31,761 nt of DNA, from NCBI GenBank assembly GCA_000934385.1, contig KN880695.1, positions 1 through 31,761 on the forward strand, in the 5' to 3' direction. Made by a program: the position numbers and the translations under genes. A model generated the notes under the pieces. That model saw only the letters and a program-made list of their open reading frames with translations. It did not search any database and was not told the origin of the DNA. Origin of the DNA: Cylindrobasidium torrendii FP15055 ss-10 (taxonomy: Eukaryota > Basidiomycota > Agaricomycetes > Agaricales > Physalacriaceae). Shown here piece by piece: positions 18,362 to 28,397 of the stretch (its first letter is position 1; each line of letters begins with the position of its first letter).

Positions 18362-20903
18362 ATGGCGCCCACTATGGATGCGCGCGACTTGGATATCACC
18401 GCCCGATTCATGTTTCTTTCATTGGCAATCTCCCTTGCCACTGTTGCCTTTCACAGATTGGGAGTTTGGGTGCGAGTTGCTCGTGTTCTCTTCCCCATCA
18501 TCGACCTCTTGCGTTCTGGCTTGAAGCTCTACCTGAATGCCAATGCCTTGGTGCGTTCTTACAACCCTGCATTGGCGCGAAACTGGACTCACCATCTGCG
18601 TAGCCTTCTGACTGGGCACTGTACTGGAAGGACACCGAGGCGGAAGAGGTACGTGAAGAACTCTTGCCATTGTCGCCACAATTTCCAGCTGTTGATTCCG
18701 CATGCAGCTCAAAGAGTGCCAGGACGCCGCCGCGAATGCAGAACAGAAGTACAAAGACCTTAAGATCCAACTTCTCTCCGAGGCGGAAACGATTGAGGCG
18801 CTTTCTGCCAACGTCGCGGGCCTCAATGCCAGGGTGGCGAAGCAGGCGAAGGAGATTGAAATGTGGCAGAAGAGCCCCGCCGCTGCGACAGACGCGCGCG
18901 TCGTTCAGCTCCAGGAACTCTTGGATGACGCTGTTCACTAGAAGAACGTCCAACAAGCCGCCCATCTACACGAAGCAAAGCGCAATAGGATCCTGAAGTT
19001 AGCTTCACGCCAGCTGAGAAAGTCCACCTGCGATGGCAGTCCATACCTTCAGTGGCTGGAGAATACCATAAGTAAGATGTGCACCGCGGTACGCTCTCTT
19101 AGTGCCTTCTTGAACATCGCTCATAGCAATGGCAGGTTCCAGAACGCGGTCAATTCAGAGCACCCGAAGATGGTGAAGACAATCAAGAGTTTGGAGTTGA
19201 CTGGAAAAGTACCAGAGTAAGAGCATCTCGTCGTTCACTGCGTGCTATGATTTATTGAACCCATCTATAGGCGCTACAGCTAAAGGTCCAGCAGCTTCTC
19301 AATGCCAAGGTTTGGGCAGATGCCTCTGCACAAGCGGTCAAAGGAGCACTTGAGGCGAAGTCCGAATGCACAAGGCTCAAGCAGGAGTTGGTTGTACAGC
19401 AGGTACGTTCCGGTCCCAGTCGTTTGTGAGTTTCAGTGCTGAGTGCAACTGGTTGTAGTGCCGCGGGAAGATGTTCGAATCCAATGCCGACGTACTGAAG
19501 AGCGAAGTCGCATCGCTCGAAGCCAAAATTCGCACATTAAGTATCCAACTTAGGGTATGTATCCTGCCGTGCATTCTTTACCCTCTACTGAGTTGTTTGC
19601 CAGGATGCCCATCGCAAGGATTCGACGCAAAACGTCGCTTCATTACAAGCAGCACTCGATGCTCAAAAGAGGCAGAACGAGGATCGGGCCAAGGCCTTCC
19701 AGCTGAAGGAGGCGGAACTGAAGAAGAAGATTTCTCAAGCAGAGAATGCAATTCGAGAGATAATGGACAAGAAAAAGAAGGCAGACGAAGAGATCGACAG
19801 GCTCAAGGCCGAGATAGAATCTGGAAATGCGGCGGCGTTGACCAAGGATTTCCCTCAGGGTGCTCCAGCACTCGCTCAGAGGACGACAGGGCCCGCTGTC
19901 ATGAAGCAGGTAAAGACTCATCGCAGCTACTGCTGCCCGTCATCTTCTGACGTTAGTACGCTAGGCTTCTCAATCTACGCCGACCTCGGCTCAAACTCAA
20001 CTTTCGACCACCGCTCAACGAGTTAACACGACGCCTACTGACACTCAGCAACCCCCCAAAGCGCCGACCAATGGATCCAACATCACTCCAAGTCAGCCTG
20101 CGGCGGCACAGACGCCCTTGCCCTCGCTCTCGACTGAGTTTTCAGTGGCCGGAAAACAGGTGAGTATGCATCAGATCAGCGATGAATACTATTGTATAGC
20201 CTCTTACGCATACTCGTAGGCACCTCATACAGAACCCTCCTCATTGACGACAAAGCCAACCACGTCGCTGCCGTTTTCATTCGCCACACCACCGCCTAAT
20301 GCTTCCAGTCAGACCCCGCCGGTTTCGTTCGCTTTACCCTCCGCATTTGCAACGCCAAAAAAGGCTCTGAATAGTAGCACAATGACCCCGCCGCGCCGAG
20401 TAACATTTGCGCAAGCGCCTCAGACACCCCAGAATACCGACGGATCTGCTAGTGCCTTTGGAGGGTTGTCTATCTTCGGAGCAGCGAATGCCCAACAGGC
20501 GCAGGATAGACACACAGCTGATGTTCCTTCACCTGCACCTGCATCACCGACCGGGACACCTTCTAAAGTAGCGCCAGAGACACCCATTCGTCAGATGGGT
20601 CCCACTTTCAGCAAGAACAACGTTGCGGTCCCCAGTCGTCCTCCCCAGGCAGCATCTGTACAAGTCTCGGGCGAGGGACTCGTTGATAAACCTACTACAA
20701 ACTCAAATCATGTGCCAGCGGTCAAGCAACAAGCTTCAGAGCCGTCCAAGCTGCCATCTCCTTCGGTTGCGCCTCCTACTAGTGCGCCAGGATCATCTGC
20801 GAGTCAGCCGGCTGCGGGACAGGGAGAGAAGAAGCCCAGCATGCTTGCTGGACCGATCTGTGCATTCGGTGAGGGCCCCGATATCTTTGGCAAGCGCAAG
20901 TGA
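18362..20903 (+). CDS. B-long: membrane-anchored coiled-coil protein with FG-containing tail, in-frame TAG
   Basis: Nine exons, all in phase 0: 18362-18550, 18604-18648, 18708-19088, 19136-19216, 19271-19402, 19459-19554, 19604-19909, 19965-20159 and 20220-20903 (702 codons before the stop). The N-terminus holds a helix (FMFLSLAISLATVAFHRLGV) and an amphipathic segment (LLRSGLKLYLNANAL) matching A-long. Residues about 75-400 are coiled coil (LKECQDAAANAEQKYKDLK, EIMDKKKKADEEIDRLKAEI). From about 410 the tail is Thr/Ser/Pro/Gln-rich with scattered phenylalanine motifs (LPFSFATPPP, SAFGGLSIFGAANA, DIFGKRK). Codon 156 is TAG (18939-18941). Exon lengths track A-long closely over the first seven exons (410 against 407 residues); only the last two differ widely. 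The FG motifs recall nucleoporins, but they are few and no nucleoporin domain is visible. Family and function are unknown. Confidence 0.7.
18939..18941 (+). other. In-frame TAG in exon 3 of B-long
   Basis: The exon reads ...GAT GAC GCT GTT CAC TAG AAG AAC GTC CAA CAA... . Upstream (QLQELLDDAVH) and downstream (KNVQQAAHLHEAKRNR, then PYLQWLENTISKM) both align to exon 3 of A-long (IHNVKQQ, then SYIYLLETAMSNM). The TAG lies in a two- or three-residue insertion relative to A-long. An in-frame 42-nt intron (18900-18941, donor GTCGTT, acceptor CACTAG) would remove it, at the cost of a good heptad. Confidence 0.65.
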
Positions 20904-21327
20904 ATATGTTCGAGTACCGATGCCGTTGGACACTGCGATAGGAGAATGGCATCTATCTACCATTTTTTTTTGGATTTATTTGTATTAGTAGATTAAATGT
21001 GTATTTATCAGTATGTAGACCTTAGCTATCATATACACAATGCGTGCATTCGAACTGCTATTGACACTGAGTCGCCGGTGGGTTGAAGTAGCAACATCGA
21101 CGATTGCTCGATATCATGTTGAACTCGACATTGTCCCATTGCTTGCCTCTGTATAACATTGAAGAAGTTTATGTCACCCAGGCAAGCCTTCTGCTAACTT
21201 TGCTATCCTTTATATGAAGTCGTTTCTCATTTCTAGACATACAAGAGCTAGTGAAGTCCGCAGCGAAGTCCCTACAGCAGAAGAGTATCGTAAAGAACAG
21301 TATCCAAAAAAAGGCGTGACGCCGAAC
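20904..21327. other. Convergent 3' intergenic region
   Basis: This is 424 nt between the stop codons of B-long (+) and the GH5 gene (-). It is A/T-richer, with a T9 run at 20965-20973 and several TATATA-like stretches that could serve 3' end formation of both genes. No gene is seen. Confidence 0.5.
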
Positions 21328-23731
21328 TCATTCATCATCATCTGTCGTGGCCGTCGTCGTTGTTCCTGTAGGTGCCGAGGTGGTCCCAGTTCCACAGCCC
21401 GTGGGAATAGCAGCGTTCACACCGTCCCACGCATCGGGATAATCGCAACCTGGTATGGTCGTCGGAGCCAGCGTCCTGTCGTCTTCATCGTACCAGCCAT
21501 CAACCTCGAAGCCCTTGATAGATGGTCCTGGAAGGGGCACAACAGACGCTGTAGCTGTGTATTGAGGCAACTCAGCGACGGGAACATCCGCCATATTGAG
21601 TTGTGCAGGCGGATATGGTGTTCCAGCAGCTACAGTGATCGTGCCCGCCCCAGCGCCGCCGGTCATATATGGTTGGTAGGTCCCGTCGAATGTTGGTGTG
21701 CCTCCGCCACATTTACCTGCCGCCGTCCGTGGGTCTCTCGATATCCAACCACCTTCCAAGCCAAGCTGATACGACCACAATGGCGACTCCACATGCCCAG
21801 CCTGAGAGTTGCCGATTTTCCACGTCCAGAAGAACCAATCCTTCAGCGCATCCATCTGCGCCTGGTTGAAAGCAGCCAAGCCTGCTTTGGTTGAGTCGTC
21901 CCACGTAGATGCGTCTTGCCATACACCACAGTCGCCACCGTAACTCTGCTGGCCGTTCACGCCCGTCAAGAAGAGACCACAGTCGTTGTAGCCGTTGCTC
22001 CATTCGCCGGCTATCGTGACACCAAAGCTTGTCGATGCTGCCACAAATCCGTCTGCCCATGCGCACGCCGTACTCGGCCAGACACCGCCTGCGCCATCGC
22101 CTGTTCCAGTTGCGATTGGCTCATCGAAAGTAGATCCAGAAAACGAGGTATACGGATGGCGATCAAGGATCTAATGCACGATTAAGATCAACTCTAAGCC
22201 ATACAAACAAGACGAGGGAACGCACAATACGGTCACTGCCAGCGAGAAAGCCGGCCCAGGTATCGACACCCAAAAAGCCATCGTGGATTGAACTGCTCAA
22301 CGTTAGCGCCCAGATCCAAAGCCAACCACCCTACGTACATGTATGGACCATGTCCTTCCCCAAATCCAGTTATCCCACGAATAATATCATGTGCTTCGCG
22401 GTAGAAAGCAGTGAGCTGTTCAGTGCCAATGGTCGTGATGAGCGCCTCGTTCATGATGCCGAATATCTGGACGACATCTTGGTATTCCTTCTGGGCAATG
22501 AACTCGGTGATAATACGAATGTAGTGGAGAGTCCGCTGAGCGTTTGCCATCCCCATGGTTCCCACGAGGAAGCCGACTTGTCCATTCTTTCCGGAGTGGT
22601 TGTACCCTGTGGGAAACTTAGCTGTGTGAAGGGAGAAACCAAGTACATGGCGTACCATTTTGCGATCCAGGAATGGTGTGGAGGTCGAGTTTGACTCTCA
22701 AGCCATACTTGCGAGCCCATGCGAATGCCTTCAGGATGTATCTACGCCAAGGTCAGTGAGGAGAAAAGGGTACGGGGTACAGCAAGAAAGACGTACTTCC
22801 AGCAAACCTTCTCGAGGAAAGGCTCTCCTTCCCACTTATCGACCGCCCAGAACGGAATTGGGATACGAACGTAGTTGAGACCGGCTCCTGCGATTTCGGC
22901 AAAGTCTTTCTCAGTCTGTAACGGAAGATCAATCGGGCGCGCGCACTCCGAAAGGAATGTGAACGTACAATGAATGTCCTGTAGTGATCTTCTAGCTGGC
23001 CAAGTCCGCCGCCTGCAGTGTCAGCAGCCATTGCCACGCTGAGCGACCATTCGTCAATCGCGGTAGGATACTTTTGGAAGAGTGCCGGAGTGATAAAGGG
23101 CTCTATCACCAGCCATCCGCCAAGGTTAACACTATGTTCTGTTAGCAGACGCACTTGATGAGAACAAGTAGACTCACCCAAATACCCGGTTTTCTCCCCA
23201 TTTCCAGGTCTCGTTCAGTGCAGGCGTCCAGCTGTTTGGCTTAGCAGCGCCGCTGAATGGATCTTTGGGATCTGCCACCCAGAACCCATCATGGGGGTTC
23301 GAGTACTTGAACGTAGACCCATCCTCCAGGGTGACTGTCGAACCGTCGCCACCAGTGGTGGCTGCTGACGGTGTGGCAGTAGGGACACTTCCACTCGTAG
23401 GGGTGCCATTGCCGCTGCTGCCACCTCCGGAACTACTGCTATCGCTGTCGTTGTCCTTCTTGATAACCGTGAAGTACACGGGCAGGATAACTGCAAGTAC
23501 GACCACGATAAGTGCTGCGAGACACAAGAGCCAGAAGATGAGTCCCCGACGTCGGCGTTGGGGAGTGGTTTCTTCGGGGGCAGGAGTCTCGTCCTGTGTC
23601 GCAGCGAGAGGTACATGTACAGGAGTCTGGGGACTCGGATGGGTGTCGAGCTCTGGCTTATTGAGCAGAGCAGTGGAGTCCCGCGATATCATCGACGAGC
23701 GGGGCGTGTCATCCGGTGGCAGGAACGACAT
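21328..23731 (-). CDS. Membrane-anchored exo-beta-1,3-glucanase, GH5 (EXG type)
   Basis: Seven exons: 23731-23178, 23131-22969, 22915-22797, 22741-22656, 22606-22339, 22292-22226 and 22170-21328, giving 699 residues. GH5 glucan 1,3-beta-glucosidases trim wall beta-glucan. Residues 1-62 are a cytosolic tail ending QRRRRG, 63-90 a single membrane helix (IFWLLCLAALIVVVLAVILP), then a Ser/Gly-rich stalk, so this is a type II protein like the ExgD group. Catalytic-domain marks are NRVFGVNLGGWLVIEPFITP, GLNYVRIPIPFWAV, DLHTIPGSQNGYNHSG, acid/base E361 in FGIMNEALI, HDGFLGVDTW, ILDRHPY, and nucleophile E475 in TIAGEWSNGYNDC. The C-terminus continues past the barrel into a Thr-rich tail ending TDDDE, so it is unusually long at that end. 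Its start is 231 nt from a possible divergent small gene. Confidence 0.93.
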
Positions 23732-23962
23732 GGCGTACCGTTGGTGGATTGAGAAGTAAGTGGGAACGCGAGCGCGCCTGTGCTAGAAAATAATACTCTC
23801 CTTATATCTGTCAAATCGCCACCAAAAGGACGGTTCCCAGCGCGCTAGATGCGAGCTGTGCTCCCCCGTGGGCAGCGGAATTTATTTTCCAAACACATCC
23901 ATAGACGCAGACACGAGCTGTGTGCGATGCAATTGAACCATGGGCGTCCAAACACGCCACCA

Positions 23963-24353
23963 ATGGTCCAGCGGCTCGTGTTCAACACAGTCCATCCTAT
24001 CGCCCTGCCTCATTGGTAAGTACGCAATCTCCTTTCCCTTCAGTGTTGTGCGTTTTATGCGTTTAGCGCTCAGTGCCTGTCAGCCGCCAACATTCTCGCC
24101 GTTCTGAACCAGCCGATAAGTTTCCAATGCGTCCAATTGTACAACGAGGCGGCAGTGTCGGACGGCCCTCAGTGGGCCACACTCAGCAAAACAATGAAGT
24201 TGAAAATGGTGGTAAGAGGGAAGTTATGTAACTCAGAGCCAGCTGATCGCGGCTTTGATCAATACTCCATTTCCGTGGGCGAATCAATAGCTTGAGCCCA
24301 TCGACCAGTTCAACCTCGACGTCTGCTATGTTGATAGACCTAATCAAAAATAG
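23963..24353 (+). CDS. Possible 86-residue protein, three exons
   Basis: Exons 23963-24015, 24067-24211 and 24291-24353 are joined by introns of 51 nt (GTAAGT...TTTAG) and 79 nt (GTAAGA...AATAG) and keep phase throughout. The protein starts MVQRLVFNTVHPIALPHC, continues NILAVLNQPISFQCVQLYNE and GPQWATLSKTMKLKMV, and ends NLDVCYVDRPNQK. About 70% of codons in exon 2 end in G or C, like the neighbours. I recognise no family. It is divergent from the GH5 gene and would share its promoter. It may instead be a chance open frame, since exon 1 is short and no homology backs it. Confidence 0.35.
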
Positions 24354-24793
24354 GGTCTGCGACCACTTATAAAATACCTAACTTACACGAGGTGAGTTCC
24401 GGAATTAGTAGGCCACCAGTCAACGCCGTTGGCACTTCAGTAATCTCAAATCGGCACTAAACAAGTCGCATTTTGACCAGCGCCTCGTCCCTCAATATTC
24501 ACTGTCAATCCTCCCGCGTATCTTGACGCTAACGCTAACTGTAGTGTCCCTTCCTGTTCCAGAAAGAAGAATCAAAAGATAAAATGTATATACATCGGAA
24601 TCAACAGTTGTCTGTACACTAAGCATAAACCGGAATCGACTCCAAAAAGAAAGCAGAAGAGGTATGGAAGTGTACGTATGTATAAACAGCAAGCAAGCAA
24701 AGTATCAAGCAAAAGAAAATACACGGCGGTCCGTCATATCTAATTCGTTTCTCATGCTTTCCAATGAAAGCGCTCGTTTTCCAGGCTTCCACC
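24354..24793. other. Intergenic region, no gene seen
   Basis: This is about 440 nt upstream of the 3' end of the large - strand gene. It is A-rich in its second half (24540-24730) with several TATGTATA-like strings and no persuasive frame. Confidence 0.45.
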
Positions 24794-27700
24794 TCAATTG
24801 ATATCCCATGCAGGCACTGTCGCCGATGGAATCGACAGCTTGCCCACTTGCTTCCTCTGCCTCAAATTCTTAACCTCAGTGTTGATCAGATCCCTCAACC
24901 GCTCCAAATCCAGGCTGCGTTCCGGCCTCGAACCCATCAACACGTTCCGCCAAATGCCACCCGCCGCAAGCGAGTTGTCCAGAGGTCGCTGCATTGGCCT
25001 ATGCAGGCGCACCATCTTCTGTATGAGGTGGTCAGGGTTGGGGTATAACGCGTCGCGCCAGGCGCCTCGGATTGCGAACCACCAGCCGAGAGGCTGTCAT
25101 TAAAGGTTAACAAATGCAACGCGCAAACAAAGAGAAAGACGAACCCTTCCATCAGGAAGTGTTTTCTCGGGGTACGAGTCATATGTAGTAAGCAATCCCT
25201 CTGGTAAGGAGAAGCTATTCATCGTGTCAGCCTCCATTATCTAAACCCATAGGAACTTCCGCATACCGATGTACAACCCAGTGGTCTTCGTCCGAGCGAT
25301 GCTTCGCTAACACAACCAACAGCCTTGGCATTCCAGGCAGTCCAAACGGCAGCCACAAATCCCTCAGCATGTTCGACGCATCGCCATGTCGTCCATTGAA
25401 GACCGCATTGTTGATTGCATCTGCCATGTTCGGAGGCACGAACAAGCGATCTACTGTCTGCTTTGGGTTATCCGTCAAGCGACTTCGAACGTAGCGCTTG
25501 TATGTTTGTGTCGACCAAATGCTCATGGCGACTTCATTGACTTGCCGTCCTCGCATCGTGCTCGAGAGTGCTTCGTCGAACTCGCTTATTGGCCAAACGA
25601 TTGCCCAGTTCAGCAGACGCTGATGTATACGCTGCCATGGAAGAAGGCCATCCTTGGGGGTCATGTCGTCTGGGAAGTCCTGGGTCGCAGGGACGAGGCT
25701 GCCTTCGCTAGCTTGGACACCATCTTCCTGCGGTTGTGCATATCCAGTGTCGGATCCTGGGATAGTCGGAACGACCTCTCCGTCTTGGATATCATCGTCG
25801 TCATACTGTGGCTCGCCATCTTGAGCAACATCCCAGCTTTGATGAGAGCGACCGGCCAGGCTCGGTGCACGTTGACGAAGCTTATACAGCTCTTCCTCGA
25901 GGTACTGTTGGCCAGGCGAATCATCGCGGTCATAGTCAGCGGAAATGTCGTTTTGCAAATGAGCAGGGAACCGTCGGGCAGGCCCCACCTGTGACTCAGT
26001 GACTTCTTCCTCAATATGCTGTTCGGGGAGGTTCCCGTGTTCCTCCTCCTCATCCGAAAGTAGCTCGGTCTCTGGCTGGTATGCAGACTCCGCGAGCGTT
26101 CCACTGGGTTGAGTGTGTATGTTAACGGTTTGGGTGACAGGTGTGCTGGTGTAGTCATCCTCATCGACATCCATATAGCGGTCTTCAGGCATCGGTCCAG
26201 TCGGACTGCGAAGATTTTCGATCTTGGGACCAAGGGACTCGATACGCTGCTGCATAAGGACGAGTTCGCGCTTGAGGTCTGATGCCCACTTGGGTGGCTC
26301 TTCAGGGTCATCGTGTTGGTGTACTTGTTGAAGATCTGCGATTGACTATAGCAATGTCAAAATTTGCATATAACCAACCTATGGGAAGAAATGCTCGCCT
26401 CTGTGTCGTACTTCATTCCCAAATCCTTGACGCGTCTCTTGATTGCCTTTCGCAAAACCTTCTTCACTGGTTCTGGCGAGCGGTCGTCGTTCAAGAATTG
26501 GAAGAGCACACACAAATCGTTGTCGTGGAAGTGAGAATTAACAACTTCTGATCCCAAGACGGATCCTGTATAAGATTTGGACGTCCTTGCTGTGCCATGG
26601 TCGTGGTTGTGAGCGGCAAGCATTTGTTGCACAAGGTCTTCCTCGTCATCCTCTTCGTCCGCCGCGGCAATCATTTCAGCAGACGTCGGTGCGCGTGACG
26701 GTGTGGGGGTAACATCGGCCTCTCGTACAGTACGCCGAGAAGTGGCTTTGGACATGCCTGATGGGGCCTTGCTTATCTTGGAAGGAGAGACGGACAACTG
26801 TGATCTCGGGGCCCCAGAGGGTGCGGCTGACGGCGCGCGCGCTTGAGAGGGTACAGCAGAGAGGGCGCGGCTTGGTGACGGCGCCGCAGAAGGGGCACGA
26901 CTTTGCGAAGGAGCCACAAACGGGGCGCGAACCTGTGCTGTGGGAGCTGCAGAGGGAGCCCGACTCTGTGCCGTAGGGGGTACGGAAGGAGCACGACTTT
27001 GTACCGGAGGTGGTTGGACTGTTCGTTGTGACTGAACAGTGTGAACAGACGCAGCTGGATGATGACTGGATGGCGCTTTGGAGAATTCTTGAGATGGCTG
27101 CTCTTGAATCGGAGGGACAGCACGGTCGCGTACAACTGCATGCAAGAGGTCATCGGTGGTCGGAGCGTGGCGGTACGGGGAGAATGGCCGAGACTGGTGA
27201 GATGGGGCTAAAGTAGTTGAGCAAATGATTGAACCGGTTTGCTAGAATGGAATCACCTTTGCCATTTGCAAGGCTGCGGTTCTCTGTTCGCGGGGGAGAT
27301 GCAGCTTCCTGCTGGGAAGATGCAATCTTGCTCCGCTTGATATGGTACTGGGAAAGAGAATCGGATGGTGTGATGGAAACGTAGGACGCAGCCTTGCCAC
27401 GGGACGAGCGCGGGGGTGGGGATACCGGGCTCAGTGGCATCTCTCCGAGGTGACTTTCGGGAAGAGGCTGGTTGTAAGCTCGCTCAGTAGCGCCTGTCAC
27501 GCGTGATTTAGGGGATTGGGGAGATTGGGGAGAAAGTGGTCTGTATGCATCTGCAGTCGGTGCTCTGGAACCAGCCCTTGAGCCTATTTTCGGTGACTGA
27601 AGGAGGAATGAGTGTAATTTCAATGTCTCTGCAAAGGACGCACCCTTGCGGAAGCCTGAGAGGGTGGGCTGGGGGCAAAGTTGTTTCTCGTTCCACCAGA

Positions 27701-28397
27701 TGAAGGGGACTCAACACCGATGTTGAAGGCGGATGGCTTGGGAGAAGTGGTCTTGCCTTGTACGGTGGCATCGTCGACTGGCTGGTGCCCTGCCCACTGG
27801 TTATTTGGCTGAGAGCATGTGAGTTACATACAATCAAACCCACGCGCAGGGCACGTACGTCAAAAGCACTGTCAGTCGGCATTGGACCAAGGTTTCCGAA
27901 CGATGGGCCAGAGTCGTAGGATTCATATCGTGGCCCCGGCGGGTCGTGTGGGCCAGGCTGAGCGCAGTTTGGTTGGGATTGGGAACTTCACTGAAATGAG
28001 TAATTGCGCACCACAGGTAGTATTTCCTCCTCGCCGCGGTCTTGTGCGTTCGAATCAAAATCGTTTCCCTCGTCTGCCTCATGTGGTACGCTCATTTGGC
28101 TCCGGAAGCCTGGTGACTGAACACGGCTGGCAGGACCACGAGAGCCTCCGCGAGCGCTTCGATACTCGTCGAAAACGGACGGGTCCGCCTCATCGCGGCT
28201 CATACGCTCCAGATAGTCGAAAACTGCGGCAGCCGTCAGCGGGGACACTTTTGGCTTCAGAGAGTGAGCAGACCTTTCTCATTGGCGCCTGGGTGTCTCT
28301 GTGAGAATCTCGACTGACAATCGCGTACACATTACGCACCTGGAGTTGTAGAGCGCAGCATGAGGCCCCCGAGATCTCCGGATGGTGGAAGAGACAT
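24794..28397 (-). CDS. Large disordered protein with C-terminal Ulp1/C48-like domain lacking the catalytic Cys
   Basis: Exons read: 28397-28340, then from about 28277 to 28012, 27957-27859, 27808-27644, 27596-27257, 27207-26375, 26345-25267, 25214-25145 and 25093-24794. The first two thirds are disordered and Ser/Pro-rich, with QSRAPSAAP repeats and acidic runs. The last 250 residues resemble a C48 SUMO/ubiquitin-like protease fold: QVNEVAMSIWSTQTYKRYV sits where LNDxxINFY is found, RLLVVLAKHRSDEDHWVVHR supplies the HW of the catalytic His, and LLTTYDSYPE supplies the Y-D-S of the catalytic Asp. In place of Q-x(3-5)-DCG there is MQRPLDNSLAAGGIW, with no Cys. A pseudoprotease role in SUMO or ubiquitin-like binding is inference. 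Two junctions are unresolved: the first intron (consensus acceptor at 28289 gives GANEKGLLTL, then TGA at 28259-28257) and the 29-nt gap 26374-26346. Confidence 0.6.
26810..27001 (-). repeat. Tandem (Q/P)SRAPSxAP repeat in the Ulp1-like protein
   Basis: Six or seven degenerate units such as VQSRAPSVPPTA, QSRAPSAAPTA, QVRAPFVAPS, QSRAPSAAPS, PSRALSAVPS and QARAPSAAPS follow one another, each 9-12 residues. It is a low-complexity basic/Pro/Ser tract in a disordered region, likely variable between strains. Confidence 0.75.

Noticed and set aside
21214..21894. 226-codon + strand frame
   Set aside because: Antisense of the last GH5 exon, rich in Arg/Cys/Ser as expected for a shadow frame.
25386..25994. 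202-codon + strand frame
   Set aside because: Antisense of the Ulp1-like gene, whose frame fits family motifs and splice sites.
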